From positions 124,001-188,000 of the forward strand of contig CAUJEN010000090.1 in NCBI GenBank assembly GCA_963169765.1: a stretch of DNA of 64,000 bases. The letters are read 5' to 3'. Below, in pieces: positions 9,055 to 18,401 of this stretch. This DNA comes from QWHO01 sp021404945. Lineage in GTDB: Bacteria > Vulcanimicrobiota > Xenobia > Xenobiales > QWHO01. Numbering within the stretch: the stretch's first letter is position 1; every line of letters begins with the position of its first letter. Position numbers and translations under genes: made by a program. The notes under the pieces were generated by a model. That model had not been told where the DNA came from and made no database searches. It worked only from the letters and a program-made list of their open reading frames with translations.

Positions 9055-9992
9055 AGACAATGCGTGTTCTTTTTGTTGCCCTGGCGCTGGTGTGCGGTCT
9101 GACGGGACTGACTCCGGCTCAGGAGCAGAAGACCTTCGGGTCCCCGAAGCAGGCAGCCGAGGCCATGATCGCGGCCTTCATGTCCGATGATCGTGCCAGG
9201 ATGCTGGAGATCCTCGGTCCGGAAGCTCAAGACCTTTTTAATGATATCGACCCGCAGGCTGAGCGCGAGCGTCTCAAGACCATCGCTCTGGCGGCCACCG
9301 ATCGGTCGAGCTTTGAAGAAGGCAAGAACGGTCAGGTCATCTGGCTGGTGGGCGAGGAGGTCTGGCCCTTCCCCATTCCTCTGGTGCACGACGGCACTTA
9401 CTGGCGCTGGGATACGGCTGCAGGCAAAGAGGAGATTTTGGCCCGGCGCATCGGCCTGGATGAGCTGCAGGCCCTGAAGATGCTCTCGCGCCTGGCCCAG
9501 GCCCAGGAAGAATATGCCTCGGTGGACTATGACGGCGACCAGGTGCTCGAGTTCGCTCAGCGCATTCGGGCCACCGAAGGGACGCGCGACGGCCTCTACT
9601 GGGTCAGCGAAGAGCTTCCCAGCCCATTGCAGTCGACCGCCGAGGAGTTCAAGGACTACCTGGCCGGCAAGATGGCCAATTCGGGCTGGTTCGGCTATCA
9701 CTGCAAGCTTCTCAACGGTCAGACCGAGAACGCCGCCGGGGGGAAGTATGACTACCTCATCAATGGCAACCTGATCGGTGGCTACGCGTTCATCGCCTGG
9801 CCCATCGCCTACGGCAACTCCGGTATCACGACCTTCATCATGAACCACAACGGCAAGATCTATCAAAGAGATCTGGGACCGGAGACCGAGAGCCTGGTCC
9901 GCGAGATCACCAGATTCGACCCCGGCAAGGGCTGGACCGAGGTGAACTCGGCCGGCAATCCCGTCGGGCCGCTCAAGCGGCCGGTCAAGTAG
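9051..9992 (+). CDS. DUF2950 secreted protein, copy A
   Basis: 313 residues with a signal peptide ending near LTPAQA-like residues 20-25. It matches the DUF2950 pattern: FGSPKQAAEAMIAAF at the N-terminus, GEEVWPFPIPLV, WRWDTAAGKEEILARRIG, YWVSEELPSPLQ, GYHCKLLNGQ, GGKYDYLINGNLIGGYAF and a C-terminal GKIYQRDLGPET. DUF2950 genes are commonly found next to DUF3300 genes, as here, which supports a joint but unknown envelope role. GGAGGAGG lies 6 bp before the ATG, within the end of the DUF3300 gene. It is about 30-40% identical by eye to the second copy at 11386. Confidence 0.88.
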   Translation: MKTMRVLFVALALVCGLTGLTPAQEQKTFGSPKQAAEAMIAAFMSDDRARMLEILGPEAQDLFNDIDPQAERERLKTIALAATDRSSFEEGKNGQVIWLVGEEVWPFPIPLVHDGTYWRWDTAAGKEEILARRIGLDELQALKMLSRLAQAQEEYASVDYDGDQVLEFAQRIRATEGTRDGLYWVSEELPSPLQSTAEEFKDYLAGKMANSGWFGYHCKLLNGQTENAAGGKYDYLINGNLIGGYAFIAWPIAYGNSGITTFIMNHNGKIYQRDLGPETESLVREITRFDPGKGWTEVNSAGNPVGPLKRPVK

Positions 9993-10000
9993 GAGGCGCG

Positions 10001-11374
10001 ATGCGAAGATTGATATTCCTGATCACTTTGTTGACCGTTCTGCTGGGCTCGCTGGCGCTGGCCCAGGAGGAGGCGGCTGACGGGCTCTACTCGCCCGAAG
10101 AGCTCGAGCAGATCGTGGGGCCGATCGCTCTTTACCCCGACCCGGTGCTGTCCAACGTGCTGGTCGCCTCGACCGAGCAGGCCCAGCTTCGCCAGGCCGA
10201 CGAGCTGGCCAAGGCGGGAAAGACCTCCGAAGAATCGCCGGAGGAGTGGGAGCCTGCCGTGCGCTCGCTGGTCGACTACCCGGACATTCTGGACACCATG
10301 GTGTCGGCTTCCGACTGGACCGCTGCTCTGGCTTACGCGGTCGCCAACCAGCAGCCCGACGTCATGAAAGCGGTTCAGCAGTATCGCGAGAAGGCTTATC
10401 AAGCCGGCAATCTCCGCAGCGGCGAGCAGATGGAGGTCACCCGCGAGGAGGAGCAGATCTGCATTCAGCCCACCAATCCCGAGGTGGTCTACGTACCCAG
10501 CTACGATCCCGAGGTGGTGGTGGTCGAGTCGAGCTACGACAATGACGACGACTACTGGGCCTCGGGAATCCTCGGGTTCGGAGCGGGCATCGCTGCCAGC
10601 AGCTTGATGTACTACAACCACTGCAACTGGTGGGGCTACGGAATGACCTCGGGTTACTGGCCCTGCGGTGCCAATGGATGGTATCGCCCGGGCTGCCCGG
10701 TGGCAACCCCGTATCGCGCCAATCAGGCATTCAACCGCCGCCCCGTGGCCGGGAACGGTAACAATGTGCGTTGGAACAACGGCAACGTCAACATCGGCAA
10801 CTCGATCAACGTTGGGGGTGGCAACCGCATCGGGAACCGACCCAACGTCGGCAGTCCGGGACGCATCGGGAGCCCTGGCGGGGTCGGGAGACCCGGCGGA
10901 GTCGGGAGCCCGGGCGGCGTCGGAAGACCCGGTGGCATCGGGAGCCCTGGCGGAGTCGGGAGCCCCGGCGGAGTCGGAAGACCCGGTGGCATCGGGAGCC
11001 CTGGCGGCGTCGGGAGACCCGGTGGCGTGGGGAGCCGGCCTGCCCTGCCGAGCAGTCCCAGTTTCAATACCTCTCGGATGCGGCCGGATTACACAAGTGT
11101 GGGCCGCACTCGGCCCTCCGCCTCCACTCGGCCCTCCGTTTCCTCTCCGAGCTTCCGCAGCGGCGGGAGCGGCGGTTACCGCGACATGGGCGGCCGGGGT
11201 GGCGGCCTGCAGATGGAGCGTGGCTCTTCGGCCCGCGCCAGCAGCAGCCGCGGTAACGCCAGCTTCAATCGCTCGACCGGACGCAGCAGCGGCTACCGTT
11301 CCAGCGGACGATCGGGTGGTTACAGCGGAGGAGGTGGCGCCCGGCGCGGGGGCGGCGGAGGTCGCAGACGTTGA
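10001..11374 (+). CDS. DUF3300 domain secreted protein, copy B
   Basis: 457 residues, signal peptide MRRLIFLITLLTVLLGSLALA. DUF3300 motifs are the same as in copy A (ALYPDPVLSNVLVAST, LVDYPDILDTM, ALAYAVANQQPDVMKAVQQ, VVYVPSYDPEVVVV). A hydrophobic Gly-rich segment (SGILGFGAGIAASSLMYY) and a Cys/Trp/Gly patch follow. From residue 285 there are about ten GSPGGV/GRPGGI hexapeptides, then a Ser/Arg/Gly-rich tail. It follows DUF2950 copy A by 8 bp with AGGAGG before the ATG. The pair 10001-12285 is a tandem duplicate of 7972-9992, with low-complexity tails that have diverged completely. Confidence 0.88.
   Translation: MRRLIFLITLLTVLLGSLALAQEEAADGLYSPEELEQIVGPIALYPDPVLSNVLVASTEQAQLRQADELAKAGKTSEESPEEWEPAVRSLVDYPDILDTMVSASDWTAALAYAVANQQPDVMKAVQQYREKAYQAGNLRSGEQMEVTREEEQICIQPTNPEVVYVPSYDPEVVVVESSYDNDDDYWASGILGFGAGIAASSLMYYNHCNWWGYGMTSGYWPCGANGWYRPGCPVATPYRANQAFNRRPVAGNGNNVRWNNGNVNIGNSINVGGGNRIGNRPNVGSPGRIGSPGGVGRPGGVGSPGGVGRPGGIGSPGGVGSPGGVGRPGGIGSPGGVGRPGGVGSRPALPSSPSFNTSRMRPDYTSVGRTRPSASTRPSVSSPSFRSGGSGGYRDMGGRGGGLQMERGSSARASSSRGNASFNRSTGRSSGYRSSGRSGGYSGGGGARRGGGGGRRR
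10852..11040 (+). repeat. 18-bp in-frame tandem repeat encoding GSPGGV/GRPGGI
   Basis: About ten 18-bp units (core GGGAGCCCTGGCGGAGTC) encode a collagen-like Gly/Pro hexapeptide array alternating Ser and Arg at position 2. Units differ at silent positions and alternate S-type and R-type units. Such arrays change length easily by slippage. Confidence 0.85.
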
Positions 11375-11385
11375 GGAGGATGAAG

Positions 11386-12285
11386 ATGTTCAAGCGTATT
11401 CTCACCACCGCCGTCCTGGCCTTTTCCCTGATGGGAACGGGACTGGCCGATCAAAAGACCTTCCCCACGCCTGAGGAGGCTGTCAAAGCCGTCGTCAGGG
11501 CTTTCGATAACGACAGCGAGCAACAGATTCTGGCCATCTTCGGGCCCGAGGCGCGGGAGTTGCTCGAGACAGCCGACCAGGCCGAGTCTGGCATTCTGCG
11601 CGAGCGCATCGCCCGGGCCTCTGAGAAGCGCTCCGCTCTCCAGAAGGAGAAGAACGGGACCCTGACCTGGGTAGTAGGAGAGGAAGTCTGGCCTTTTCCC
11701 GTCCCGCTCGTTCATACCAAGAAGGGCTGGAAGTTCGACACCGAGGCCGGCTACGACGAGGTGTTGCGCCGACGCGTCGGTCGCAACGAGCTGGCCGTCA
11801 TCAAGCTGCTTCGAGCCATGGCCGAGGCCCAGATGCAGTACGCCTCCAAAGACTGGGATGAGGATGGCGTCTTCGAGTTCGCCCAGAAGTTGAAGTGCTC
11901 GCCGGGCAAGCGCGACGGTCTTTATTGGGATGCCAGCGAAGGCGAGCCGAGCCCGATGGAGTCGTTCGCCGAGACCGTCAAGGAGTACCTGCAGCGTAAG
12001 ACTCACGACCGAACCTGGATGGGCTATCGGCTGAAGCTTCTGACCGCCCAGGGCCCCGCCGCCCCGGGCGGCAAGTTCAACTACATCATCAACGGCAACA
12101 TGATCCTGGGTTATGCCGTGCTGGCCTACCCGGTGGACTATCGCAAGAGCGGTATCATGAGCTTTCTGCTCAACCACTACGGGCAGATTCGCCAGGCCGA
12201 CCTTGGTCCCGACACGGCCCAGCTGGCCGAGAAGATGACCGTCTACAATCCTGGCAAGGACTGGGTTCTGGTCTCCAAGGACTGA
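11386..12285 (+). CDS. DUF2950 secreted protein, copy B
   Basis: 299 residues from ATG 11386, which sits 6 nt after AGGAGG; in-frame TTG 11371 and ATG 11380 overlap the ribosome site and are less likely. Signal peptide MFKRILTTAVLAFSLMGTGLA. The body has the family blocks FPTPEEAVKAVVRAF, VVGEEVWPFPVPLV, GWKFDTEAGYDEVLRRRVG, DGLYWDASEGEPSPM, MGYRLKLLTAQG and GKFNYIINGNMILGYAV. It forms the second DUF3300-DUF2950 pair with the gene just upstream. Its cellular role is unknown. Confidence 0.88.
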   Translation: MFKRILTTAVLAFSLMGTGLADQKTFPTPEEAVKAVVRAFDNDSEQQILAIFGPEARELLETADQAESGILRERIARASEKRSALQKEKNGTLTWVVGEEVWPFPVPLVHTKKGWKFDTEAGYDEVLRRRVGRNELAVIKLLRAMAEAQMQYASKDWDEDGVFEFAQKLKCSPGKRDGLYWDASEGEPSPMESFAETVKEYLQRKTHDRTWMGYRLKLLTAQGPAAPGGKFNYIINGNMILGYAVLAYPVDYRKSGIMSFLLNHYGQIRQADLGPDTAQLAEKMTVYNPGKDWVLVSKD

Positions 12286-12319
12286 GCCCGAACGAACCTC
12301 AATACAAAAGGAGTCCATT

Positions 12320-13273
12320 GTGAAACGATCCCAACTCACTGCCTGTTTGCTCTGGATGGTGCTGGTGGTCACGCCCGCATTCGCCCAGGCCAACGCGATC
12401 GATACCCGGAAGCTCTACGATGAGAGTTATAAGGTTTTCCGAGAGGGAGATTATGCCGAGGCCATCAAGGGCTTCGACAAGTGCATCAAGGCCAACCCGG
12501 GCTTCGTCAAAGCCTTCGTTTTCCGCGGCGCCAGCTACTTTCTGCTGGACCAGCACCAGAAGGCCATCGGCGATCTCGATAAGGCCCTTCAGCTCGATCC
12601 CGAGAACCCCGAGGCCCTCTATTATCGCGGCTGCGCCTACCTCTTCAAAGGCGACTCGAAGGAGGCCATCAAGGACTATGACCGCTTCTTGAAGATTCAG
12701 ACCGAGAGCGGAGCCGGCTACTTCTATCGTGGTCTGGCTCACTACCGTCTGAACCAGCTTGACCTGTGCGTGTCGGATACCAGCAAGGCCATCTCTTTTG
12801 GTCTGGCCAAGCGTTCCGTGGTCTACGCCCTGCGAGGGATGGCCTACGTTCGGATGGAGCGCAACCAGGCCGCCCTGGATGATTTCGAAGCGGCCGCCAA
12901 TCTCGAGCCCGACAACACCATGCTGATCCTGCTCAACTACGTGGCTAAGGCTCGCCTCGGCACCCAGGACAAGACCTACCTCCAGAGCTACGCCCAGCGC
13001 GCCACCGAGAAGGAGAGCTGGCCGTATCCGGTGGTGCAGATGTACCTCGGCCAGATCGGTCCCGATGAGTGCCTGAAAGCCGCCGTCAACCTCAGCGACG
13101 AGCGCTATCGCGAGATGATGCAGCACCAGGCCGACTTCTTTGTCGGTCAGTACTTCATCATGAACGGACAGACGGACAAGGGCAAAGCCTACGTGACCAA
13201 AGCTCTGGGAGAGAACAAGAACCTGTTCTTGATGGATGCCTATGTCAAGAACCGTCTCGACGTTCTGAAGTAG
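12320..13273 (+). CDS. Exported TPR-repeat protein
   Basis: 317 residues from GTG 12320, with AAAGGAG 7 nt upstream and a signal peptide ending at VTPAFAQA. From residue 35 there are at least four tetratricopeptide units (YDESYKVFREGDYAEAIKGF, AFVFRGASYFLLDQHQKAIG, ALYYRGCAYLFKGDSKEAIK, VYALRGMAYVRMERNQAALD), so it is a periplasmic protein-protein interaction scaffold. It is 34 bp after DUF2950 copy B and probably the last gene of that operon; transcription could end at the hairpins at 13290-13383. A link to the DUF3300/DUF2950 proteins is inferred from position only. Confidence 0.85.
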   Translation: MKRSQLTACLLWMVLVVTPAFAQANAIDTRKLYDESYKVFREGDYAEAIKGFDKCIKANPGFVKAFVFRGASYFLLDQHQKAIGDLDKALQLDPENPEALYYRGCAYLFKGDSKEAIKDYDRFLKIQTESGAGYFYRGLAHYRLNQLDLCVSDTSKAISFGLAKRSVVYALRGMAYVRMERNQAALDDFEAAANLEPDNTMLILLNYVAKARLGTQDKTYLQSYAQRATEKESWPYPVVQMYLGQIGPDECLKAAVNLSDERYREMMQHQADFFVGQYFIMNGQTDKGKAYVTKALGENKNLFLMDAYVKNRLDVLK

Positions 13274-13289
13274 CCCTGTCAATGGCCTG

Positions 13290-13326
13290 CAGTTGCGCGC
13301 ACTGGTCTGACCAGCGCGCGCAGCTG
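13290..13326. terminator. Long hairpin between convergent genes (stem 1)
   Basis: Arms CAGTTGCGCGCACTGGTC and GACCAGCGCGCGCAGCTG are complementary at 16 of 18 positions (one of the mismatches is a G-U in RNA) and are separated by a single T. The hairpin lies 17 bp after the TPR gene. There is no T run, so it is not a canonical intrinsic terminator, but the place between convergent genes fits a terminator or RNA-end protector. Confidence 0.5.
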
Positions 13327-13336
13327 TAGAATCGGC

Positions 13337-13383
13337 ACAGTCCCGCGCGTTTTAACTCTGAACAGGGCAACGCGCGGGACTGT
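13337..13383. terminator. Perfect 15-bp inverted repeat between convergent genes (stem 2)
   Basis: ACAGTCCCGCGCGTT at 13337-13351 and its exact complement at 13369-13383 flank a 17-nt loop. An AT-rich stretch (AGTTATTTATTATATACC) follows on the plus strand. It could act as a bidirectional terminator for the TPR operon and the SulP gene, or be an independent repeat. Confidence 0.55.
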
Positions 13384-13448
13384 AGTTATTTATTATATAC
13401 CAGTGGCTCGGCTCTCTTCATCATGAGAGCCTGGTGGCTGGTTGGCCA

Positions 13449-15200
13449 TCAGGAGGCCGGCTCTTGAGCCGCTGGCTTTGATCCTGGTTCCTGCTGAGCC
13501 CCTGGCGCCTGATGGAACTCCTCCACGGCCTCGGCGACGGTGGTGAAGCGGTTGATGGACCCCACCAGCTCCTCCAGCCCCGCCAGGCGCAAGGAGTCTC
13601 GCACCGAGGAGCGAGGCTCCACCAGGCGCAAGCGGGCTCCCTCGCCGGCCAGTTCCCGGGCCAGCTCGGCCAGGGTCTCACAGGCGTGCAGGTCGACGAT
13701 AGGGGAGCTGGACAGGTCGCAGAGGACCAGCCGGGGATGGGTGCGGTGGAACTCCTCCAGGACCACGTCTCGCACATGCTCGGCGTTGAAGTAGAGCAGG
13801 CTCGACTCGGCCCGGAAGATCAGGATTCCCTCGACGGGCTCGTTATCGGGGTGGCGGGCCATGTCCGAGAATCTTTGCGTGCCTGGAATGCGACCCAGAA
13901 AGGCCACGTAGGGGGACGAGGCCCGTCGAATCAAGAGCAAGAGCGACATGACCGCCCCGATCATGACCCCGCGCAGCATGCCCGAGCTCAGCACCCCGGC
14001 CGTGGCCGCTATGGCGATGAAGAACTCGGTGCGGGCCAGGGCGTAGAGGCGCTTCAGGGCGGGCACGTTGATCAGCCCCAGAATGGCCACCAGCACCACG
14101 GCCGCCAGCACCGGCTGGGGCAGGTTGTGCAGTAAGGAGGCCAGGAAGACGGTGACGATCAGCACCACCAGGCTGGCAAACAGGCCCGACAGGGGAGTGC
14201 GGGCTCCGCTGCTTTCGTTGACCAGCGATTGGGACATCCCGCCGCTGACCGGGAATCCCCGGGTGAGCCCCGTGGCCAGGTTGACGGCTCCGATGGCCAG
14301 AAACTCCTGGTTGCAGTCAAAGCGGCCCCGGTGCTTGGCGGCGAACATTCGCCCGATGGCGGCCGTTTCCACCGCCCCCAGCATGAAGCAGGCCAGCGCC
14401 AACGGCATCAGCTCCTGGAGGTCGGCCAACGAAACCATCGGCAGGCCCGGCATGGGAAGGCCCTCGGGAACGTCGCCAAGCAGTTTGACCCCGCGCTCGC
14501 CCAGTCGAGCCACTGAAGAGGCCACGATGCCTCCCACCACCACGAAGAGGGCCACTGGCTTGTCTTTCGCGTACATCTTGCCCAGCACCAGGATGGCCAG
14601 GGCCACCGCGCCTACCGCCAGCGAGGCCGGGTTGGTGTGACCCAGCTCGCCCAGGAAGGTTGCCGAGCGCTCCCAGAAGTCGCCGTGGCTGCCGTGCACG
14701 CCAAACAGCTTGGGCAACTGGGTGCTGGCCAGGAAGAGGGCCACCCCGCACTTGAACCCCAGCATGACCGTCTCGGAGACGAAGTGCACGACCGCGCCCC
14801 CCCGCACGGCCCAGGCCACCACCCCGATGATCCCCACCAGCAGTGCGGTGGTCGTGGCCAGAGCGTAGAAGCGTTCGTTGTTGCCTCCGGCCATGGCCCC
14901 CAGCGAGGAGCCGATCAAGAGCGAAATGGCCGATGTGACCGAGATGGTCGTGTGCCGTGAGCTGCAAAAGAGCCAGAAGATCAGTCCCGGGAACAGGCAG
15001 GCGTAGAGCCCGGCCTCCGGAGGCAGGTTGGCCAGCGAGGCGTCTCCGATGGCCGCCGGAACCATGTAGGCGGCCAGCGTCAGACCGGCGATCAGGTCGG
15101 CGACAAGATAGCTCTTCTGGTAGGTGGGCAGCCAACCCAGAGCCGGCATGAACCGCGCCAGCCCCGACTTGTTTGAATTCTCCACAACGCCTCCTGTCAT
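13449..15200 (-). CDS. SulP family anion transporter with C-terminal STAS domain
   Basis: 583 residues from the ATG at 15200. An N-terminal SulP signature (ADLIAGLTLAAYMVPAAIGDASLANL) and about ten to twelve membrane helices occupy residues 20-400; GFPVSGGMSQSLVNESSGARTPLSG is the conserved SulP core segment. A STAS domain follows at about 430-545 (ILIFRAESSLLYFNAEHV, VLCDLSSSPIVDLHACETL). Members carry sulfate, bicarbonate, chloride or dicarboxylates; the substrate cannot be told here. Its start codon overlaps the stop of the ThrE-like gene by 4 bp, so the two are translationally coupled. The carboxy tail is Gln/Pro/Ala-rich. Confidence 0.9.
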   Translation of the reverse strand: MTGGVVENSNKSGLARFMPALGWLPTYQKSYLVADLIAGLTLAAYMVPAAIGDASLANLPPEAGLYACLFPGLIFWLFCSSRHTTISVTSAISLLIGSSLGAMAGGNNERFYALATTTALLVGIIGVVAWAVRGGAVVHFVSETVMLGFKCGVALFLASTQLPKLFGVHGSHGDFWERSATFLGELGHTNPASLAVGAVALAILVLGKMYAKDKPVALFVVVGGIVASSVARLGERGVKLLGDVPEGLPMPGLPMVSLADLQELMPLALACFMLGAVETAAIGRMFAAKHRGRFDCNQEFLAIGAVNLATGLTRGFPVSGGMSQSLVNESSGARTPLSGLFASLVVLIVTVFLASLLHNLPQPVLAAVVLVAILGLINVPALKRLYALARTEFFIAIAATAGVLSSGMLRGVMIGAVMSLLLLIRRASSPYVAFLGRIPGTQRFSDMARHPDNEPVEGILIFRAESSLLYFNAEHVRDVVLEEFHRTHPRLVLCDLSSSPIVDLHACETLAELARELAGEGARLRLVEPRSSVRDSLRLAGLEELVGSINRFTTVAEAVEEFHQAPGAQQEPGSKPAAQEPAS

Positions 15201-16384
15201 GCGATCGCCTTGCGACTGGTCGAGAATAAGGCCGGGATGCTGCCCATCCCCAGAGCGATGGCCAGCAAGATGATCTGGGCCTGGATCAGCGAGGCAAGAC
15301 CTTGCAGGTAATCTCCCGCCACCAGGTGCAGGATTCCGCTGAAGAAGACAGCTCCAGGCACCAGCGGAATGTAGCCTGGCATGGCCATGAACGAGTAGGG
15401 GCAACCTGCTCGACGGGCCAGCAATTCGGACGAGAGACCGATGGAGAAGCCAGCCAGAAGATTGGCCACCTCCGCAGGCCATGCGTGGGCAGCGACCGAG
15501 TCGCGCGTCAGAATGGCCACCAGGCCGACCAGGCCCGAGCCGAGCAGATACCGCCGGGGCACATCGAAGAGGACCGCGAAACCAACCGCTGCCACCCCTC
15601 CCATCAAGGCGGCCAGCAGCACCTGATCCTGGCCGGGCAGGACACCGCTTTCTGCCGGACGTCCCCAGGCCAGGATGACCCCCCAGACCCCCACGCTTGC
15701 TGCGATGATGGTCAGGAGCGCACTGGTCGCTCGGGTCAGACCCGCGGTGACGTCTCCGCGGAAGAGGTCGGCCGTGCTGCTCACCAGCGGAACCCCGGGA
15801 ACCAGCAGCAGGATCGAGGCGGCTACGCTCACACCCGGCCCGGCCAGAGCCAGCGCGGTGGCGCTGGCAAAGGCGGCCACCACCACCGTGGTGAGCAGCC
15901 TTCCCAGCCGGGTGTGGGCGAGATGGTGCCGCAGCAGCTGGGCCAGCGAAGAGGTTACCAGCACGACGTAGAAATCTCGGGCCGTTCCACCCAGGTTCAC
16001 GGCGAACGCGCCGCATCCGAGCCCGACTGCCAGGGCCACCAGCCAGGGGGGATACTGGCGTGACAATCCCTCAATCCTCTGCAGCTCGCTCTCGGCCTCT
16101 GACGCCGACATCTTTCCGCTCTCCACCCCGGATACCAGGTGCAGCACCCGGGCCAGTTTGGAGAGCTCCACCCCGCTCTGGCTGACGCGTCGAAGGCGCG
16201 TCTCTTGCTCTTGCCCTGAGACCAGCGAGGCGACGATGCTCCCGGGATTCACGCTGACTTCTACCGAGTCGGCTCCCAGGCCGGTTCCCAGGCGCTGGAT
16301 CGATTCCTCGACCAGCGACGTGTTGCCCCCGTTCTCCAGCATGATCTTGCCTGCCCGAAGACTGATTTCCAGGATGGAAGTCAT
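15197..16384 (-). CDS. Threonine/serine exporter family protein (ThrE-like)
   Basis: 395 residues from the ATG at 16384; an in-frame TTG at 16417 is possible but gives an N-terminus without family likeness. The soluble start has the DUF1212/ThrE signature (GGNTSLVEESIQRLGTGLGA, VEVSVNPGSIVASL). It is followed by about ten hydrophobic helices comprising ThrE and ThrE_2 halves in one chain (PGVPLVSSTADLFRGD, MPGYIPLVPGAVFFSGI). The family exports threonine and serine, or dicarboxylate-like compounds in other members, by proton antiport. It is followed by the coupled SulP gene, so the pair may serve one small-acid export/import task; that is an inference. Confidence 0.87.
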   Translation of the reverse strand: MTSILEISLRAGKIMLENGGNTSLVEESIQRLGTGLGADSVEVSVNPGSIVASLVSGQEQETRLRRVSQSGVELSKLARVLHLVSGVESGKMSASEAESELQRIEGLSRQYPPWLVALAVGLGCGAFAVNLGGTARDFYVVLVTSSLAQLLRHHLAHTRLGRLLTTVVVAAFASATALALAGPGVSVAASILLLVPGVPLVSSTADLFRGDVTAGLTRATSALLTIIAASVGVWGVILAWGRPAESGVLPGQDQVLLAALMGGVAAVGFAVLFDVPRRYLLGSGLVGLVAILTRDSVAAHAWPAEVANLLAGFSIGLSSELLARRAGCPYSFMAMPGYIPLVPGAVFFSGILHLVAGDYLQGLASLIQAQIILLAIALGMGSIPALFSTSRKAIA

Positions 16385-16500
16385 GGCGGGCCGTTCCAGG
16401 AGAGTAGACCTTGGCAAAGCGCTCCGTCGCTTCTGCGCTCGGGCAGGGGGTCCTCCGTTTCGAGGCAGGAGACGCGGTTTGGTTCCAGGAAGCCCGACGC

Positions 16501-16541
16501 TGATTCAGATCATAGCCGCTGAAGACGGGAAATCCTAGAAT
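16501..16541 (+). promoter_or_regulatory. Class II FNR-like promoter (site 3) upstream of the antiporter remnant and pckA
   Basis: TGATTCAGATCA at 16501-16512 and TAGAAT at 16536-16541 have exactly the spacing that places the palindrome at -41.5 with a start at about 16548. The first 18 bases, TGATTCAGATCATAGCCG, are identical to site 2 at 7881-7898. The downstream ATG of the remnant gene is at 16549, so the transcript would be practically leaderless. It may now contribute to pckA expression, 200 bp further on. Confidence 0.6.
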
Positions 16542-16548
16542 CGTCATC

Positions 16549-16680
16549 ATGCTCTCCGAGATCCTCCGAACGCCTCTTTACTGGATGCTGCTCTTCGTTC
16601 CAGCCGTGCTGTTCGCCGAGCATGCCCGGCCCGAGGCCAGGACGCTGGCCAGCGGGCCGTCCACTCCGATGTGGCCCTGA
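16549..16680 (+). pseudogene. N-terminal remnant of a Ca2+/H+ antiporter-like gene
   Basis: The reading frame encodes 43 residues beginning MLSEILRTPLYWMLLFVP and continuing AVLFAEHARPEARTLAS before running into unrelated sequence and a stop. A short N-terminus, one hydrophobic helix and EHxxPEAxTLxF-like motif are how CAX/ChaA calcium-proton exchangers begin; the remaining eleven or so helices are absent. This looks like a truncated gene left after a deletion that joined it to the pckA upstream region. It could also be a small membrane protein. The family assignment rests on one short motif and is tentative. Confidence 0.45.
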
Positions 16681-16747
16681 CTCTTTATCTCATGCCGCCT
16701 GCGGGTGGCAACACCAAGGTAAGCTACGAAAGAGAGGTCTCTCATCT

Positions 16748-18343
<1,596 letters not shown>

Positions 18344-18350
18344 CGCCTGG

Positions 18351-18379
18351 GCGGGCCGGGTCTGACAGACCCGGCCCGC
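18351..18379 (+). terminator. Hairpin after pckA
   Basis: GCGGGCCGGGTCTG and CAGACCCGGCCCGC are perfectly complementary 14-bp arms around a single A, ending at 18379 and followed by GATTTCGG. The very GC-rich stem just after the stop fits termination or transcript-end protection, though the T run is weak. The pfkA ribosome site begins 12 bp later. Confidence 0.6.
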
Positions 18380-18401
18380 GATTTCGGTAGAGGAGGTGAC
18401 C

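Noticed and set aside
10852..11040. CRISPR-like array
   Set aside because: The 18-bp units are contiguous and in frame with a Gly/Pro repeat; there are no spacers and no cas genes.
15201..16016. N-terminal extension of the SulP frame
   Set aside because: It overlaps the ThrE-like gene in another frame and is Gly/Arg/Ser-rich without transporter features; SulP starts at 15200.
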